Shown here in pieces: positions 35,455 to 44,285 of a DNA stretch of 64,000 nt. The number at the start of each line of letters is the position of its first letter. The stretch's first letter is position 1. Below the pieces are notes generated by a model, which did not search any database, had not been told where the DNA came from, and saw nothing but the letters and a program-made list of their open reading frames with translations. Both the position numbers and the translations under genes were made by a program. Source of the DNA: Streptomyces endophytica (lineage in GTDB: Bacteria > Actinomycetota > Actinomycetes > Streptomycetales > Streptomycetaceae); assembly GCF_026153355.1 (NCBI RefSeq), contig NZ_CP110636.1, positions 2,666,001 to 2,730,000 on the forward strand, written 5' to 3'.

Positions 35455-35953
35455 CCACCGCCCGCGCCCTGGTGGTCACCGCCTCCAACCGCGCCGCGGC
35501 CGGCGTCTACGAGGACAAGGGCGGCCCGCTGCTCGCCGAGGGCCTGGCCGCCATGGGCTTCGAGGTCGACGGCCCCGAGGTCGTCCCCGACGGCGACCCG
35601 GTCGAGGCCGCCCTGCGCCGGGCCGTCGACTCGTCGCGCTACGCCGTCGTCCTCACCACCGGCGGCACCGGCATCTCGCCCACCGACCGCACCCCCGAGG
35701 CCACCGCCCGGGTCCTGGACTACGAGGTTCCCGGCATCCCCGAGGCGATCCGCGCCGCCGGCCGCGACAAGGTCCCCACCGCGGCGCTCTCCGCGGCCTC
35801 GCCGGCGTCGCCGGCACGACCCTGATCGTCAACCTCCCCGGCTCCTCCGGCGGGGTCCGCGACGGCCTCGCCGTACTGGCCGACCTGCTGCCGCACGCCG
35901 TCGACCAGATCCGCGGCGGCGACCATCCCAGGCCCTCCGGGAGCCCGAGCTGA
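35451..35953 (+). pseudogene. mogA: Molybdopterin adenylyltransferase MogA/MoaB, frameshifted
   Basis: About 168 aa joined. Adenylylates molybdopterin before metal insertion. ALVVTASNRAAAGVYEDKGG, VVLTTGGTGISPTDRTPEATARVLDYEVPGIPEAIRA are seen in the first frame up to DKVPTAALS. Then one base is missing (CTCTCCGCGG near 35790-35792), and GLAGVAGTTLIVNLPGSSGG runs on one frame over to TGA at 35953. As read, the protein would stop at 35825 and lose the conserved NLPGSSGG motif. Length is one short of a multiple of three. Overlaps moaC by 4 nt. Confidence 0.85.
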
Positions 35954-36600
35954 ACGCGCCCTGGCCCGTGGTCCTGACGGACGGTGAGATCACCCTCCGC
36001 CCCATAAAGCTGCGCGACCAGCGGGCCTGGCGCGAGGTCAACCGCCGCAACCGCGACTGGCTGCGCCCTTGGGAAGCCACCATTCCGCCGCCCCCGCCCG
36101 GTCTCGTCCCGCCGCACCGGCCCACCTACCGCCAGATGGTCCGCCATCTGCGCGCGGAGGCGCACGCCGGCCGGATGCTCCCGTTCGTCGTGGAATACCA
36201 GGGCCGCCTCGTCGGGCAACTCACCGTCGCGGGCATCACCTGGGGCTCGATGTGCTCCGGCCACATCGGCTACTGGGTCGACCAGGAAGTCGCCGGGCGC
36301 GGAGTCATCCCGACCGCCGTGGCGCTCGCCGTCGACCACTGCTTCCGCTCCGTCGGGCTGCACCGCATCGAGGTCTGCATTCGCCCGGAGAACTCCCCGA
36401 GCCGGCGGGTGGTGGAAAAGCTCGGTTTTCGCGAGGAAGGCATCCGCCCGCGCTACCTCCACATCGACGGCGCCTGGCGGGATCACGCCGTTTACGCGCT
36501 CACCGCGGAAGAAGTGCCCGAGGGCCTGCTCAACCGCTGGCGCCGGGAGAAACCCAGCAGGCCAGGCACCGCCCCCGGCACGCCCCCACAAATAAAATAA
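35950..36600 (+). CDS. RimJ/RimL-type GNAT acetyltransferase
   Basis: About 216 aa. GNAT fold with WLRPWEATIP (typical of the Streptomyces RimJ-like proteins), GHIGYWVDQEVAGRGVIPTAVALA as the acetyl-CoA pyrophosphate loop, and PENSPSRRVVEKLGFREEG. Acetylates N-termini or amines; the target is unknown. Start: CTG at 35950, overlapping the mogA stop, has GGGAG 6 nt upstream and gives LNAPWPVVLTDGE. The GTG at 35968 is a canonical alternative without a ribosome site. Conserved position between moa genes and sepX. Confidence 0.87.
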   Translation: MNAPWPVVLTDGEITLRPIKLRDQRAWREVNRRNRDWLRPWEATIPPPPPGLVPPHRPTYRQMVRHLRAEAHAGRMLPFVVEYQGRLVGQLTVAGITWGSMCSGHIGYWVDQEVAGRGVIPTAVALAVDHCFRSVGLHRIEVCIRPENSPSRRVVEKLGFREEGIRPRYLHIDGAWRDHAVYALTAEEVPEGLLNRWRREKPSRPGTAPGTPPQIK

Positions 36601-36746
36601 ACGTTCGAATGCAATCCCTGATTGGCCGGATTGGGGTGGGTGCGGATCTCTACCATCACAAAAAAGTTCGAGATATCAGCCAGATCGTGCGACACACCGG
36701 CCCAATTGGCGGATGGCCCCCTGCAAACCCCTCTACCGTGTGAGTT

Positions 36747-37793
36747 GTGAGAAGCAGCGGCCTCATCTACGCAGTCATCGTCGGGGCCTGGGCCGCCTAC
36801 TTGGTGCCGATGTGGCTCCGTAGACAGGATGAGCTCAACGAGGCCCGTCCGACCGAGCGCTTCAGCACCGCCATCCGGCTGCTGTCCGGACGTGCGGCCA
36901 TGCAGCGCCGCTACGACAAGGAGCGCGGGGAGTACCCGGCCGACGAGGCGGACGACGACGTGGACCCGGACGAGCCGGCCGACGAGGCCGCCGCCGGGCC
37001 CTTCGCCGACCCCCTTCCCGCCGAGGAGCCCGCGGCTCCGCTCACCCGCGTGCAGCCCGCCCCGCCGCGGCCCTCGCTCACCGAGCGGACCAAGCGCGCC
37101 AAGGTCCTCGCCCGCCGCCGGCGCACCATCACCATCCTGTTCCTCACCTTCACCACCGGCGCCATCGTCGCGGCCGTCGGCGGCACCCCGTTCCTCTGGG
37201 CGCCCGCCACCCCCGCCCTCCTCCTGACCGCGTACATCATTTACCTGCGCGCCCAGGAGCGCCGCCGCTTCACCTTCACCATGGACCAGCGCCGCGCGGA
37301 GGCCGCGGCCCAGCGCCTGCGCGAGGGCCGCCGCCCCCGCCAGGCCGCCGACCAGCCACCCGCCGACGAGCACCCGGTCGACGTCCGTGCCGACCACCCG
37401 GCCGACGCCGCGGTGGAAGCGCCCCGCCCGGCGCCCGCCTCCCGTCCTTCCCCCACCGCCGGCCGCCGCGCCGTCGTCGAGGAGACCGACCACGCCGAGT
37501 GGGTCGACCAGCAGCGCGAACGCGAGCGCCCGCGCCCCGCCGGCAGCTGGGACCCCGTTCCGGTCCCGCTCCCCACCTACGTCACCGCCCCGGTCGCCCC
37601 GCGCGCCACCAGCCATGTCGACCTCGACGCCGAGGACGCCTGGAGCTCCGCCCGCTCCAGCGCCGCCTCCGAACGGACCCAGCCCGAGGCCCCCCAGCAG
37701 GACCGCCCCGCCCCCGGCCGCCGCACCCGCGGCCGCACCCCCCTCTTCGACCAGTACGAGGACGAGGACCGCCCCCGCGCCGCCAACGAGTGA
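36747..37793 (+). CDS. sepX: SepX, membrane protein of the Streptomyces division machinery (GlpR-like)
   Basis: 348 aa, GTG start. An N-terminal span (GLIYAVIVGAWAAYLVPMWL) is followed by the conserved RRQDELNEARPTERFSTAIRLLSG segment, an acidic linker, and two close spans (ITILFLTFTTGAIVAAVGG; FLWAPATPALLLTAYIIYL). A long charged Arg/Pro/Glu-rich cytosolic tail ends PLFDQYEDEDRPRAANE. This matches SepX, reported to stabilise the divisome and DynB in S. venezuelae, and GlpR, the receptor for Glp in Corynebacterium. Synteny with glp supports this. The 146-base gap upstream is AT-richer (AACGTTCGAATGCAATC, CACAAAAAAG) and should hold its promoter. Confidence 0.88.
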   Translation: MRSSGLIYAVIVGAWAAYLVPMWLRRQDELNEARPTERFSTAIRLLSGRAAMQRRYDKERGEYPADEADDDVDPDEPADEAAAGPFADPLPAEEPAAPLTRVQPAPPRPSLTERTKRAKVLARRRRTITILFLTFTTGAIVAAVGGTPFLWAPATPALLLTAYIIYLRAQERRRFTFTMDQRRAEAAAQRLREGRRPRQAADQPPADEHPVDVRADHPADAAVEAPRPAPASRPSPTAGRRAVVEETDHAEWVDQQRERERPRPAGSWDPVPVPLPTYVTAPVAPRATSHVDLDAEDAWSSARSSAASERTQPEAPQQDRPAPGRRTRGRTPLFDQYEDEDRPRAANE

Positions 37794-37884
37794 CCCGCGC
37801 CACACCGGCCGCCCCTCCGCTGACCAGCACCGGAAGCGATTTCCGAGCACCGCGACCGAGATGCTAGAGTTTCACTCGTCGCAA

Positions 37885-37957
37885 GGGCCTGTGGCGCAGC
37901 TGGTAGCGCACCTCGTTCGCAACGAGGGGGTCAGGGGTTCGAGTCCCCTCAGGTCCA
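37885..37957 (+). tRNA. tRNA-Ala, anticodon CGC
   Basis: 73-nt cloverleaf: acceptor GGGCCTG with CAGGTCC, anticodon stem CCTCG/CGAGG with loop TTCGCAA (CGC at 37918-37920), and T arm GGGGTTCGAGTCCCC. No CCA is encoded. Followed by a clear terminator. Confidence 0.97.
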
Positions 37958-37968
37958 CGCACTTCGTG

Positions 37969-38005
37969 AATCCCGTCCGATCGGTTCGATCGGGCGGGAT
38001 TTTCG
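37969..38005 (+). terminator. tRNA terminator
   Basis: Stem AATCCCGTCCGATC / GATCGGGCGGGATT (one T-G pair), loop GGTTC, followed by TTCG. Confidence 0.8.
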
Positions 38006-38075
38006 TTTGTGTGCGGCGGGACCGGCCCTGCGTCAGGGGGAGTTCGGTGCCGTGGCCGGTCGGCGGGGGCGGACG

Positions 38076-38606
38076 TCATGTCAGGCGGATGCCGTGGCGG
38101 GCCAGGTAGGCCAGGGGGTTGATGTCGGAGCCGTAGTGGCGGCGGGTGCGGACCTCGAAGTGGAGATGGGGGCCGGTGGCCCGGCCGGTGGCGCCGGCGT
38201 AGCCGAGGCGGGTGCGGGCGCGGACGTGCTGGCCGGGGTGGACGGTGATCCGGGAGAGGTGCCCGAAGAGCGTGTAGTGGCCGTCCCGCATCCGGATCGT
38301 GACGGCCTTGCCGTACGCGCCCGAGCGCCGGGCGAGGACGACGGTGCCGGGCCCGACGGACCTGACCTTGGCGCCGGTGCGGACCGCGAGGTCGATGCCG
38401 GTGTGGTGACCGGCCTGCCAGGCGCCGGGCACGCCGTAGGGCGAGCTGATGCGGTAGCGGGCGGCGACCGGGTGGGCCCAGTTGCCGGCGGAGGCGGCGA
38501 GGGCGGCCTGGGCCGCCGTCACGGTGACGGCGGGGCCCGCGGCCGCCAGCAGGGCGGCACGGAGGAGCGCTCTGCGCAGCGGGGTGCTTTTGCGGAACGT
38601 GGTCAT
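38076..38606 (-). CDS. Secreted M23 (LytM) metallopeptidase
   Basis: 176 aa. Signal peptide (basic start MTTFRKSTPLRRALLR, then LLAAAGPAVTVTAAQAALA). A single LytM domain follows: ISSPYGVPGAWQAGHHTGIDLAV supplies the first zinc His and Asp, and ATGRATGPHLHFEVR the HxH. Cuts peptide cross-bridges in the cell wall, or acts as an amidase activator if inactive; the catalytic residues are present. ATG 38606 chosen over the upstream ATG because the signal peptide begins there. Confidence 0.88.
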   Translation of the reverse strand: MTTFRKSTPLRRALLRAALLAAAGPAVTVTAAQAALAASAGNWAHPVAARYRISSPYGVPGAWQAGHHTGIDLAVRTGAKVRSVGPGTVVLARRSGAYGKAVTIRMRDGHYTLFGHLSRITVHPGQHVRARTRLGYAGATGRATGPHLHFEVRTRRHYGSDINPLAYLARHGIRLT

Positions 38607-38737
38607 AGTTGCGAGCCCACGCCCTGTGGCGGGCGGTCGCATCCCGGGGCGGGGCGATGGGCCGCCGATCGGGTGGCGGCCTGCGGCGATGCGGTGCTTG
38701 GTGGTGTGGTGTGCGTGCCGTCGTCCTGCTCCCGGAT

Positions 38738-38815
38738 GCGACCGCCCGGGCCTCGGCTCATGAACTCGTGAGGCGGCCGACCGTGTTCGCGACCGCCCGG
38801 GGCCTCAGCTCATGA
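38738..38815. repeat. 26-bp direct repeat around the glycosyltransferase stop
   Basis: GCGACCGCCCGGG-CCTCGGCTCATGA at 38738-38763 recurs as GCGACCGCCCGGGGCCTCAGCTCATGA at 38789-38815, where it contains the glycosyltransferase stop. It resembles the 3'-end duplication seen at 5968-6127. Confidence 0.65.
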
Positions 38816-40072
38816 GCCGGGCGACCGTTTCGGCGACCGCGCCGGTGCCGTCCTCCGTGGCGAGGCGGGCGGCCGCGGCGCGGGCGCGGGCGGGGCGTTC
38901 GGGGCCGGTGGTGGCCTGGGTGAGGGCGTGGGCCAGGCGGGCGACGCCGGTGTCGCCGGTGAGGTGGGCGAAGGGGATGGGGGCGGTGGCGACGCCGGAG
39001 GCGGCCAGGCGGGCGGCCCAGAAGGGCTGGTCGGCGGTGACCGGGACGGGGACGGTGGGCACCCGGCGCGCAGCCCGGCCGCGGTGGTGCCTGCGCCGCA
39101 GTGGTGGACGACCGCGGCCATGTGCGGGAACAGCAGGGCGTGCGGCACCTCGCCGACGGTGAGGACGTCGTCCGCGCCGGGTGCGTGCGCGGCGGACAGG
39201 CCGGCCCAGCCGGACTGGAGGATGCCGCGGACCCCGGCGCGCCGCAGGGCCCGTACCGCCAGCTCGCCGAGGCGCTCCCCCTCGCCGCCCGCCATGCTGC
39301 CGAAGCCGAGGAAGACCGGGGGTGGGCCGGCCGCCAGGAAGTCCCGTACGGCGGGCGGGAGTTGGGCGTCCGGGGCGTGCCAGGGCCACCAGTTGCCGAC
39401 CACGTCGAGGCCGGCGCGCCAGTCGGCGGGGCGGGGGAGCAGGGTCTCGCTGAAGCCGTGCAGGACCGGCCAGCCGGCCGCTTCGGCGCGGCGCCGGACG
39501 GTGGCGGGCGTGGCGGGCGGCAGGCCGAGGCGGGCGCGCAGGGTGCGGGTGGCGCCGGCGTAGAGGCGGTCGATGACGCGGAGGGAGAGGCGGCCCAGGG
39601 CGCGGTTGCCCCGGCGGCCCAGGGAGCGGCCGCCGCTGACGACGGGGGGGAAGTCGCCGGTGGGGGCCTGCGGGACGAGGAACAGGCCCAGCGACGGGAT
39701 GCCGTGCGCCTCGGCGAGGTGGTGGCCGAGCGGTGCGGTGGTGGCGGAGAGCAGCAGGAGCTCGGTGCCGTCGTCGGCGGCGTCGGCCATGCCCCCGCCC
39801 AGTTCCTCGATGAAGGCGGCGGCCCGGCGCATCAGCGCGCGGCGGCCGGGCGGGGCGCCCTGCGGCGGTGCGGTGCCGTCGGCCGGGCGCCGGCCGCGCG
39901 GATCGGCGGGCAGCCGGCGGAACGTGAGGCCGGCGGCGCGGACGAGGGGTTCGTAGGCGTCGTGGGTGGCGAGCGTGACGTCGTGGCCGGCCGCGCGGAG
40001 CCGGGCGCCGACGCCGGTGTAGGGGGCGACGTCGCCGTACGACCCGGCGGCGGTGAGCAGGATTTTGGGCAT
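38805..40072 (-). pseudogene. GT1-family glycosyltransferase (UGT/MGT type), frameshifted
   Basis: About 422 aa joined. N-terminal ILLTAAGSYGDVAPYTGVGARLRAAGHDVTLAT is the acceptor domain of GT1/GT28 enzymes. The donor domain has VFLGFGSMAG, the HHCGAGTTAAGLRAG nucleotide-sugar motif, then, after a lost base in the run at 39062-39064, VPTVPVPVTADQPFWAARLAASGVA in another frame. Attaches sugars to lipids, sterols or antibiotics; macrolide inactivation is possible but unproven. Length is one short of a multiple of three. No regulator overlap. Confidence 0.82.
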
Positions 40073-40148
40073 GGGTGGGCAGCCTTAGGGAGGTTCGGGG
40101 GTCGAGAGGTACCGGGGTACGAGTGCGGCGCTCAGCGCGCGGCGGGCC

Positions 40149-40934
40149 TCAGGAGCCGTCGCCGTCCGGGTGGCGTACGGCGTTGGCGTGGACGGCGGTG
40201 CGCAGGTACGGGGCGAGACCGGGGCGCTGTTCCGTGGGCGGGACGATCAGTGCGAACGCGCGGGGATCGGCGGCGAAGTCATCGGCGATCCGGCCGTGCA
40301 TGTCGGTGGGGCAGGGGGTGAACCAGCGGCTGATGTGCTGCCGCTGTTCCTCCGCGAGGTCCATGGCGCGCTCGCCGTCCGCGGGCTCCTCGGCGTCGAA
40401 GGCGGCCAGCAGCCGGCGGCGCCAGTCGGCGGCCTCGGCCATGAGCGTGGCCCAGTCGTCCTTGGAGTGCGCGGCGGCCCGCGCCATCGAGCGCTGGTGG
40501 CCCTCGCTGTGCTGCCACTTCAGATGGGCCTGGGTGGCGTAGGTGAGGTCGAAGGCCACCTCGCCGAAGACCTCGAACCGCTCCTGCGGCGTCAGTTCGA
40601 CCCCGGCCTGCTGCACCTCCATGGCCCGCTCGGCGACCTCGACCAGCCGCTGCAGCTTGCCGATCTGCTCGTTGAGGAGCCGGTGCCGGGCGCGGAGGTG
40701 GTCGAGGGCGTTGGCCTGGGGGTCCGCCAGGATGGCGGCGATCTCCTCCAGCGGGAAGCCGAGCTGCCGGTAGAAGAGGATCTGCTGCAGCCGGGCGAGG
40801 TCGGCGTCGCTGTACTGGCGGTAGCCGGCGGGGCTGCGGTCGCTGGGGCAGAGCAGACCGGTCTTGTCGTAGTGGTGCAGGGTGCGCACCGTGATCCCGG
40901 CGAAGCCGGAGACCTGACCGACCGAGTAGCTCAT
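40149..40934 (-). CDS. TipA-like MerR regulator with antibiotic-binding TipAS domain
   Basis: 261 aa. MerR DNA-binding domain (YSVGQVSGFAGITVRTLHHYDKTGLL, SPAGYRQYSDADLARLQQILFYRQLGFPLEEI), a coiled-coil, and a TipAS-type all-helical domain (QHSEGHQRSMARAAAHSKDDWATLMAEAADWRRRLL, CPTDMHGRIADDFAADPRAFALI). TipAL binds thiopeptides and similar drugs and activates efflux and its own promoter. The neighbours (glycosyltransferase, GntR-ABC) do not say what it senses. A palindromic operator is upstream at 40979-40997. Confidence 0.88.
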   Translation of the reverse strand: MSYSVGQVSGFAGITVRTLHHYDKTGLLCPSDRSPAGYRQYSDADLARLQQILFYRQLGFPLEEIAAILADPQANALDHLRARHRLLNEQIGKLQRLVEVAERAMEVQQAGVELTPQERFEVFGEVAFDLTYATQAHLKWQHSEGHQRSMARAAAHSKDDWATLMAEAADWRRRLLAAFDAEEPADGERAMDLAEEQRQHISRWFTPCPTDMHGRIADDFAADPRAFALIVPPTEQRPGLAPYLRTAVHANAVRHPDGDGS

Positions 40935-40978
40935 CGCAGCGCCTTTCGTCCCGTGGGGCCGTACCGCTTCAGGGTGTG

Positions 40979-40997
40979 CCCTGACGTGACGTGAGGG
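40979..40997 (-). promoter_or_regulatory. Operator of the TipA-like regulator
   Basis: CCCTGACGTGACGTGAGGG is symmetrical as CCCT-n-ACGT-n-ACGT-n-AGGG. On the minus strand a -35-like TTGACC (ending at 40996) abuts it, the arrangement expected when a MerR protein untwists a long promoter spacer. It lies about 45 bases before the regulator's ATG. Confidence 0.6.
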
Positions 40998-41065
40998 TCA
41001 AGCGGGCGGCCGGCTGCCGGGGGCCGCCCCGGCCGGGCCGGTCCACCGCGGTGGACCGGCCCGGC

Positions 41066-41461
41066 TCAGCCCTTCGGATACCGCTCCTCCAGCAGGGAGT
41101 TCATCAGCGCCTGGACGTCCTCCCGGGCCAGTCCCTCCGCGCGGGCCCGCTCCATCCAGGCGCGCAGCTCCTCGCGCAGCAGGGCGTCCGCCGCGGAGGA
41201 GGGGCGGGCGAGCGTACGGCTGACGAACGTGCCGAGGCCGGGGCGCGGTTCGACCAGGCCCTCGCGCTCCAGCTCGCGGTAGGCCTTCAGGGTCGTGTTG
41301 GGGTTGACCTTGGTCGTCGCAGCGACCTGCGCCGCGGTCGGCAGCCGGTCGCCCTCGACGAGGATGCCCAGCCGCAGCGCCTGCTGGACCTGCTGGACGA
41401 TCTGGAGGTAGGTGGCGACGCCACTGCGGCGGTCGATGCGGAACTCCACGGCGCTCACCAC
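41066..41461 (-). CDS. GntR-family regulator, YtrA type
   Basis: About 131 aa. Short GntR protein: EFRIDRRSGVATYLQIVQQVQQALRLGIL, LPTAAQVAATTKVNPNTTLKAYRELEREGLV, then a small helical tail. YtrA-subfamily repressors control ABC exporters and stand in the same operon, here downstream of the ATPase and permease. Several GTG codons (41461, 41458, 41449) compete as start. Confidence 0.87.
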   Translation of the reverse strand: MVSAVEFRIDRRSGVATYLQIVQQVQQALRLGILVEGDRLPTAAQVAATTKVNPNTTLKAYRELEREGLVEPRPGLGTFVSRTLARPSSAADALLREELRAWMERARAEGLAREDVQALMNSLLEERYPKG

Positions 41462-41608
41462 CTCTCTGCTGCTTTCCCCCGTGCCGCCGGGACCGCCCCC
41501 GGGCCCCTCCCGGGCGGCGCCGGGCCGTGCGGCCCGACCGATTGATCATCCGGCCGCCCGTGCGGGGTGTCAAAGCGCCGCCCGTGGCGCGGCGCCGGGC
41601 CGTGCCGT

Positions 41609-42598
41609 TCAGAGCGGCCGCCGCCGGGTGCGCCAGACGACGAACGCCAGCACCACGGCGGCCAGCGCCACCAGGACGGCAGCGCCGAGCCACTGCATCC
41701 CGGCCATCTGCTCGTAGTCGAAGTACTGGATCACGCGGTTGACGATGCCCAGCTTCGCCCGGCAGGCGTGGTCGGCTCCGCTGTCGGTGCTGACGCAGGT
41801 GCCGAAGCCGTAGAGCCTGCCGTCGGCGGTGGCGACCCAGTCGTCGAACCGGGCGGCGTCGAACGGCAGGTTCGGCCCGTCGCCGTTGTAGGGGTAGGTG
41901 ATGCTGCGGACGGCGCCGAGCTCGCCCCGGAACCGCTCCCACACCACGGAGGTGGCCAGGGCGACGAAGGCGGTGGCGGCCATGGCCGGCACCACCCGCT
42001 TGATCAGCATGCCCAGGGCGATACCGCAGGCGGCCAGGAAGAGGGCCCGGGCGGCCGGCACCGGGCCGGTGGACTCGAAGGCGCCGCCGGTCAGCCAGTC
42101 CCCGTTGACGTCCATGCCGTGGACCGGTGTCCACACCCAGGTGAAGACCGCCGACAGCAGGGCGGAGCAGGCCACCGCGACGGCCAGCGGCAGGCCGAGC
42201 GTGGCGGCGAGCCAGCGGCTGCGGCTGACCGACTGGGTGGTGACCAGCTTGAGGGTGCCGTGTTCCTGCTCGCGCGCGATCAGCGGTGCGCCGAGGAAGA
42301 CCCCGACGACGAACGGCACGTACCGCAGGTACTCCATGTCGCTCTCCAAGGTCGAGCCGAAGCGGCTCCGGAACTCGGTGAGCAGCTTCTCGTTGCCCTC
42401 CGGCGGGGCGCCCTTCCCGTGCAGGAAGTCCATGACGCCCATGCGCTGGTAGAGGAAGAGCGCGCAACCGATGACGGTGAGCAGCAGGGCAGCGCGCAGG
42501 AAGGTGCGGTGCCGGCGCCAGACCACCCAGGGCAGTCCGCGCAGCAGGCCTCGGCCCGGGGCGGCCGTGGTGGGGGCGGGGGCGGTGGTGGTTGTCAT
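41609..42598 (-). CDS. ABC transporter permease (ABC-2 / ytr type)
   Basis: 329 aa, about six spans. LLRGLPWVVWRRHRTFLRAALLL start, YVPFVVGVFLGAPLIAREQEHGTLKLVTTQSVSR is the conserved ABC-2 block. A large extracytoplasmic loop lies before the last span. Its ATG overlaps the ATPase stop (ATGA), so the two are translationally coupled. Probably an exporter or peptide-sensing transporter repressed by the GntR next door. Confidence 0.85.
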   Translation of the reverse strand: MTTTTAPAPTTAAPGRGLLRGLPWVVWRRHRTFLRAALLLTVIGCALFLYQRMGVMDFLHGKGAPPEGNEKLLTEFRSRFGSTLESDMEYLRYVPFVVGVFLGAPLIAREQEHGTLKLVTTQSVSRSRWLAATLGLPLAVAVACSALLSAVFTWVWTPVHGMDVNGDWLTGGAFESTGPVPAARALFLAACGIALGMLIKRVVPAMAATAFVALATSVVWERFRGELGAVRSITYPYNGDGPNLPFDAARFDDWVATADGRLYGFGTCVSTDSGADHACRAKLGIVNRVIQYFDYEQMAGMQWLGAAVLVALAAVVLAFVVWRTRRRPL

Positions 42599-43527
42599 GC
42601 CGCCACCTCCCCGGAGGCGTCGAGCCGCGCTTCGCCGGCGATCAGGTCCGGCGCGCCGGGCGACCGCAGATAGGCCAGCAGTACTTCTTCCATGTTGGGC
42701 ACCAGCGCCTCCCAGCTGTCCGAGAGCGGGCCGCCGGGCCGGACCAGGGCGCTGAACTGCCGCCCGGTCACCCGCGATTCGACCACGGTGTGCTGCTGCC
42801 GCAGCTCCTCGGGGACCCCGTCGTCGCCGGAGGCCACCCCGGTCACCAGCATGTGCGCGGGCACCAGCGCGTCGGTGGGCCCGGCCATCCGCAGCCGGCC
42901 GTCCGCGAGCAGCAGGAGGTAGTCACACATCTCCTCCATCTCGGAGACCAGGTGGGAGGACATCAGCACGGTCGTGCCGTGCTCGGCGGCCTCGGCCATC
43001 AGCAGGCCGGACAGTTCGTGCCGGGCCAGCGGGTCGAGGTCGGCCATCGGCTCGTCGAGCAGCAGCAGGTCGGGCCGTTTGCCGAAGGCCAGGGCGAAGG
43101 CGACGCGGGTGCGCTGGCCGCCGGAGAGGGTGCCGATCCGGGCGGTGAGCGGCACGTTGCCGGACCGTACGACCCGCTCGGCCAGCGCCTGGTCCCAGCG
43201 CGGGTTCAGCTCACGGCCCAGCCGCAGCATCTCGGCGACCGTGAAGCGGGTGTAGAGCGGCTTGTCCTGGGCGAGGAACGCCGTCCGCGCCATGACGGCC
43301 GGGTCGGTCACCGGGACGCCGAACAGCCGCAGCGTTCCGGTGGTCGGCGTCACCAGGCGGGTCGCGGTGCCGAGGAAGGTGCTCTTGCCGGCGCCGTTCG
43401 GCCCGACGAGGGCGCAGATGCGGCCGGCGGGAAGCCGGAAGGAGCAGTCCCGCAGCGCCCAGCCGCGGCGGTATTTCTTCCCCAGTCCTGCGGCCTCGAT
43501 GGCCCAGGGGCTCGGGTCGTCGCTCAC
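42595..43527 (-). CDS. ABC transporter ATP-binding protein
   Basis: 310 aa. Walker A VGPNGAGKST, Q-loop FLAQDKPLY, signature LSGGQRTRVAFALAF, Walker B LLLLDEPMADLD, and switch His in LMSSHLVSEME. GTG 43527 has AAGGGGG upstream. First gene of the ATPase-permease-GntR operon. Confidence 0.93.
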   Translation of the reverse strand: MSDDPSPWAIEAAGLGKKYRRGWALRDCSFRLPAGRICALVGPNGAGKSTFLGTATRLVTPTTGTLRLFGVPVTDPAVMARTAFLAQDKPLYTRFTVAEMLRLGRELNPRWDQALAERVVRSGNVPLTARIGTLSGGQRTRVAFALAFGKRPDLLLLDEPMADLDPLARHELSGLLMAEAAEHGTTVLMSSHLVSEMEEMCDYLLLLADGRLRMAGPTDALVPAHMLVTGVASGDDGVPEELRQQHTVVESRVTGRQFSALVRPGGPLSDSWEALVPNMEEVLLAYLRSPGAPDLIAGEARLDASGEVAA

Positions 43528-43541
43528 GGATCCCCCTTTAG

Positions 43542-43553
43542 CTAGTTGATTAG
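43542..43553 (-). promoter_or_regulatory. Candidate GntR (YtrA) operator
   Basis: CTAGTTGATTAG, an AT-rich imperfect dyad just before the ribosome site of the ABC operon, in otherwise GC-rich DNA (ACTAATCAACTAGCTAAAGG on the coding strand). YtrA repressors bind such A/T dyads over their own operon promoter. Confidence 0.5.
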
Positions 43554-43594
43554 TGGAATGAGTATGGGGAGCGGCCACGATCACTGTCAAACAG

Positions 43595-43627
43595 CGTCCG
43601 GTGCCGCCGGGGCCGCGGCACCGGACG
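43595..43627 (-). terminator. Terminator after the GNAT gene
   Basis: Perfect 12-bp stem CGTCCGGTGCCG / CGGCACCGGACG with a 9-nt loop, about 20 bases beyond the acetyltransferase stop. Confidence 0.7.
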
Positions 43628-43648
43628 GGCGGGCACCTCCCCGACGGC

Positions 43649-44167
43649 TCAGCCGGCCGCCGCGTCCCCCAGCGTCTTCGCCAGGCAGCGGCTGTCCTCG
43701 TAGGTGCGGTACAGCCCGAACTTCTGCACCGCCAGATAGCCGGCGGAGGCGTACAGCGCCAGCGCCTCGGGCTGCTTGATGCCGGTCTCCAGCACCATCC
43801 GCGAGCGCCCCGCGGCCCGGGCGTCGGCCTCCAGGGCGGCCAGGATCCGCCGCGCCAGGCCCCGCCCGCGCGCCTGTGGCAGCACGAACATCCGCTTGAT
43901 CTCGGCGTCCCCGACGGCGTACCCCTCGGCGGTGTCCTCCTGCACCCGCCAGCCGCCGGTGGCCAGCGGCGTCTCACCCTCGTACGCGACCAGGAACGTC
44001 CCGCGCGGCGGCACGAACATCTCCGGGTCCAGCGGCGTCATGTCCCCGTCGCCGTAGCGGAGGACGTACTCCTGCTGCACCAGGGTGTCGAGCGTCACGG
44101 CGTCGGGGTGGTCGTAGCGGACCGGGCGTATCTCGACGGGGCCGGTCCGGACGGGGGGGGTCTCCAT
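43649..44167 (-). CDS. GNAT family N-acetyltransferase
   Basis: 172 aa. IKRMFVLPQARGRGLARRILAALE is the acetyl-CoA loop (Q/RxxGxG/A), followed by VLETGIKQPEALALYASAGY. Substrate unknown. The N-terminus METPPVRTG is encoded across a G8 run (44152-44159), a potential slippage site. No clear ribosome site. Confidence 0.85.
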   Translation of the reverse strand: METPPVRTGPVEIRPVRYDHPDAVTLDTLVQQEYVLRYGDGDMTPLDPEMFVPPRGTFLVAYEGETPLATGGWRVQEDTAEGYAVGDAEIKRMFVLPQARGRGLARRILAALEADARAAGRSRMVLETGIKQPEALALYASAGYLAVQKFGLYRTYEDSRCLAKTLGDAAAG

Positions 44168-44285
44168 ACCCAGGAGGGTACGGGCCGGGGCACCGCACCC
44201 GACGAGGGACGGACGGCCCCTGCCCTGCGGCCCGTGCCGTACGGCCCGAAGACGATCAACGCCGCGGTCTGGGTATCGTGCCCGG

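Noticed and set aside
37885..38005. Integrated element using the tRNA-Ala as attachment site
   Set aside because: No integrase gene or repeat of the tRNA 3' end was seen downstream; the next genes are ordinary chromosomal ones.
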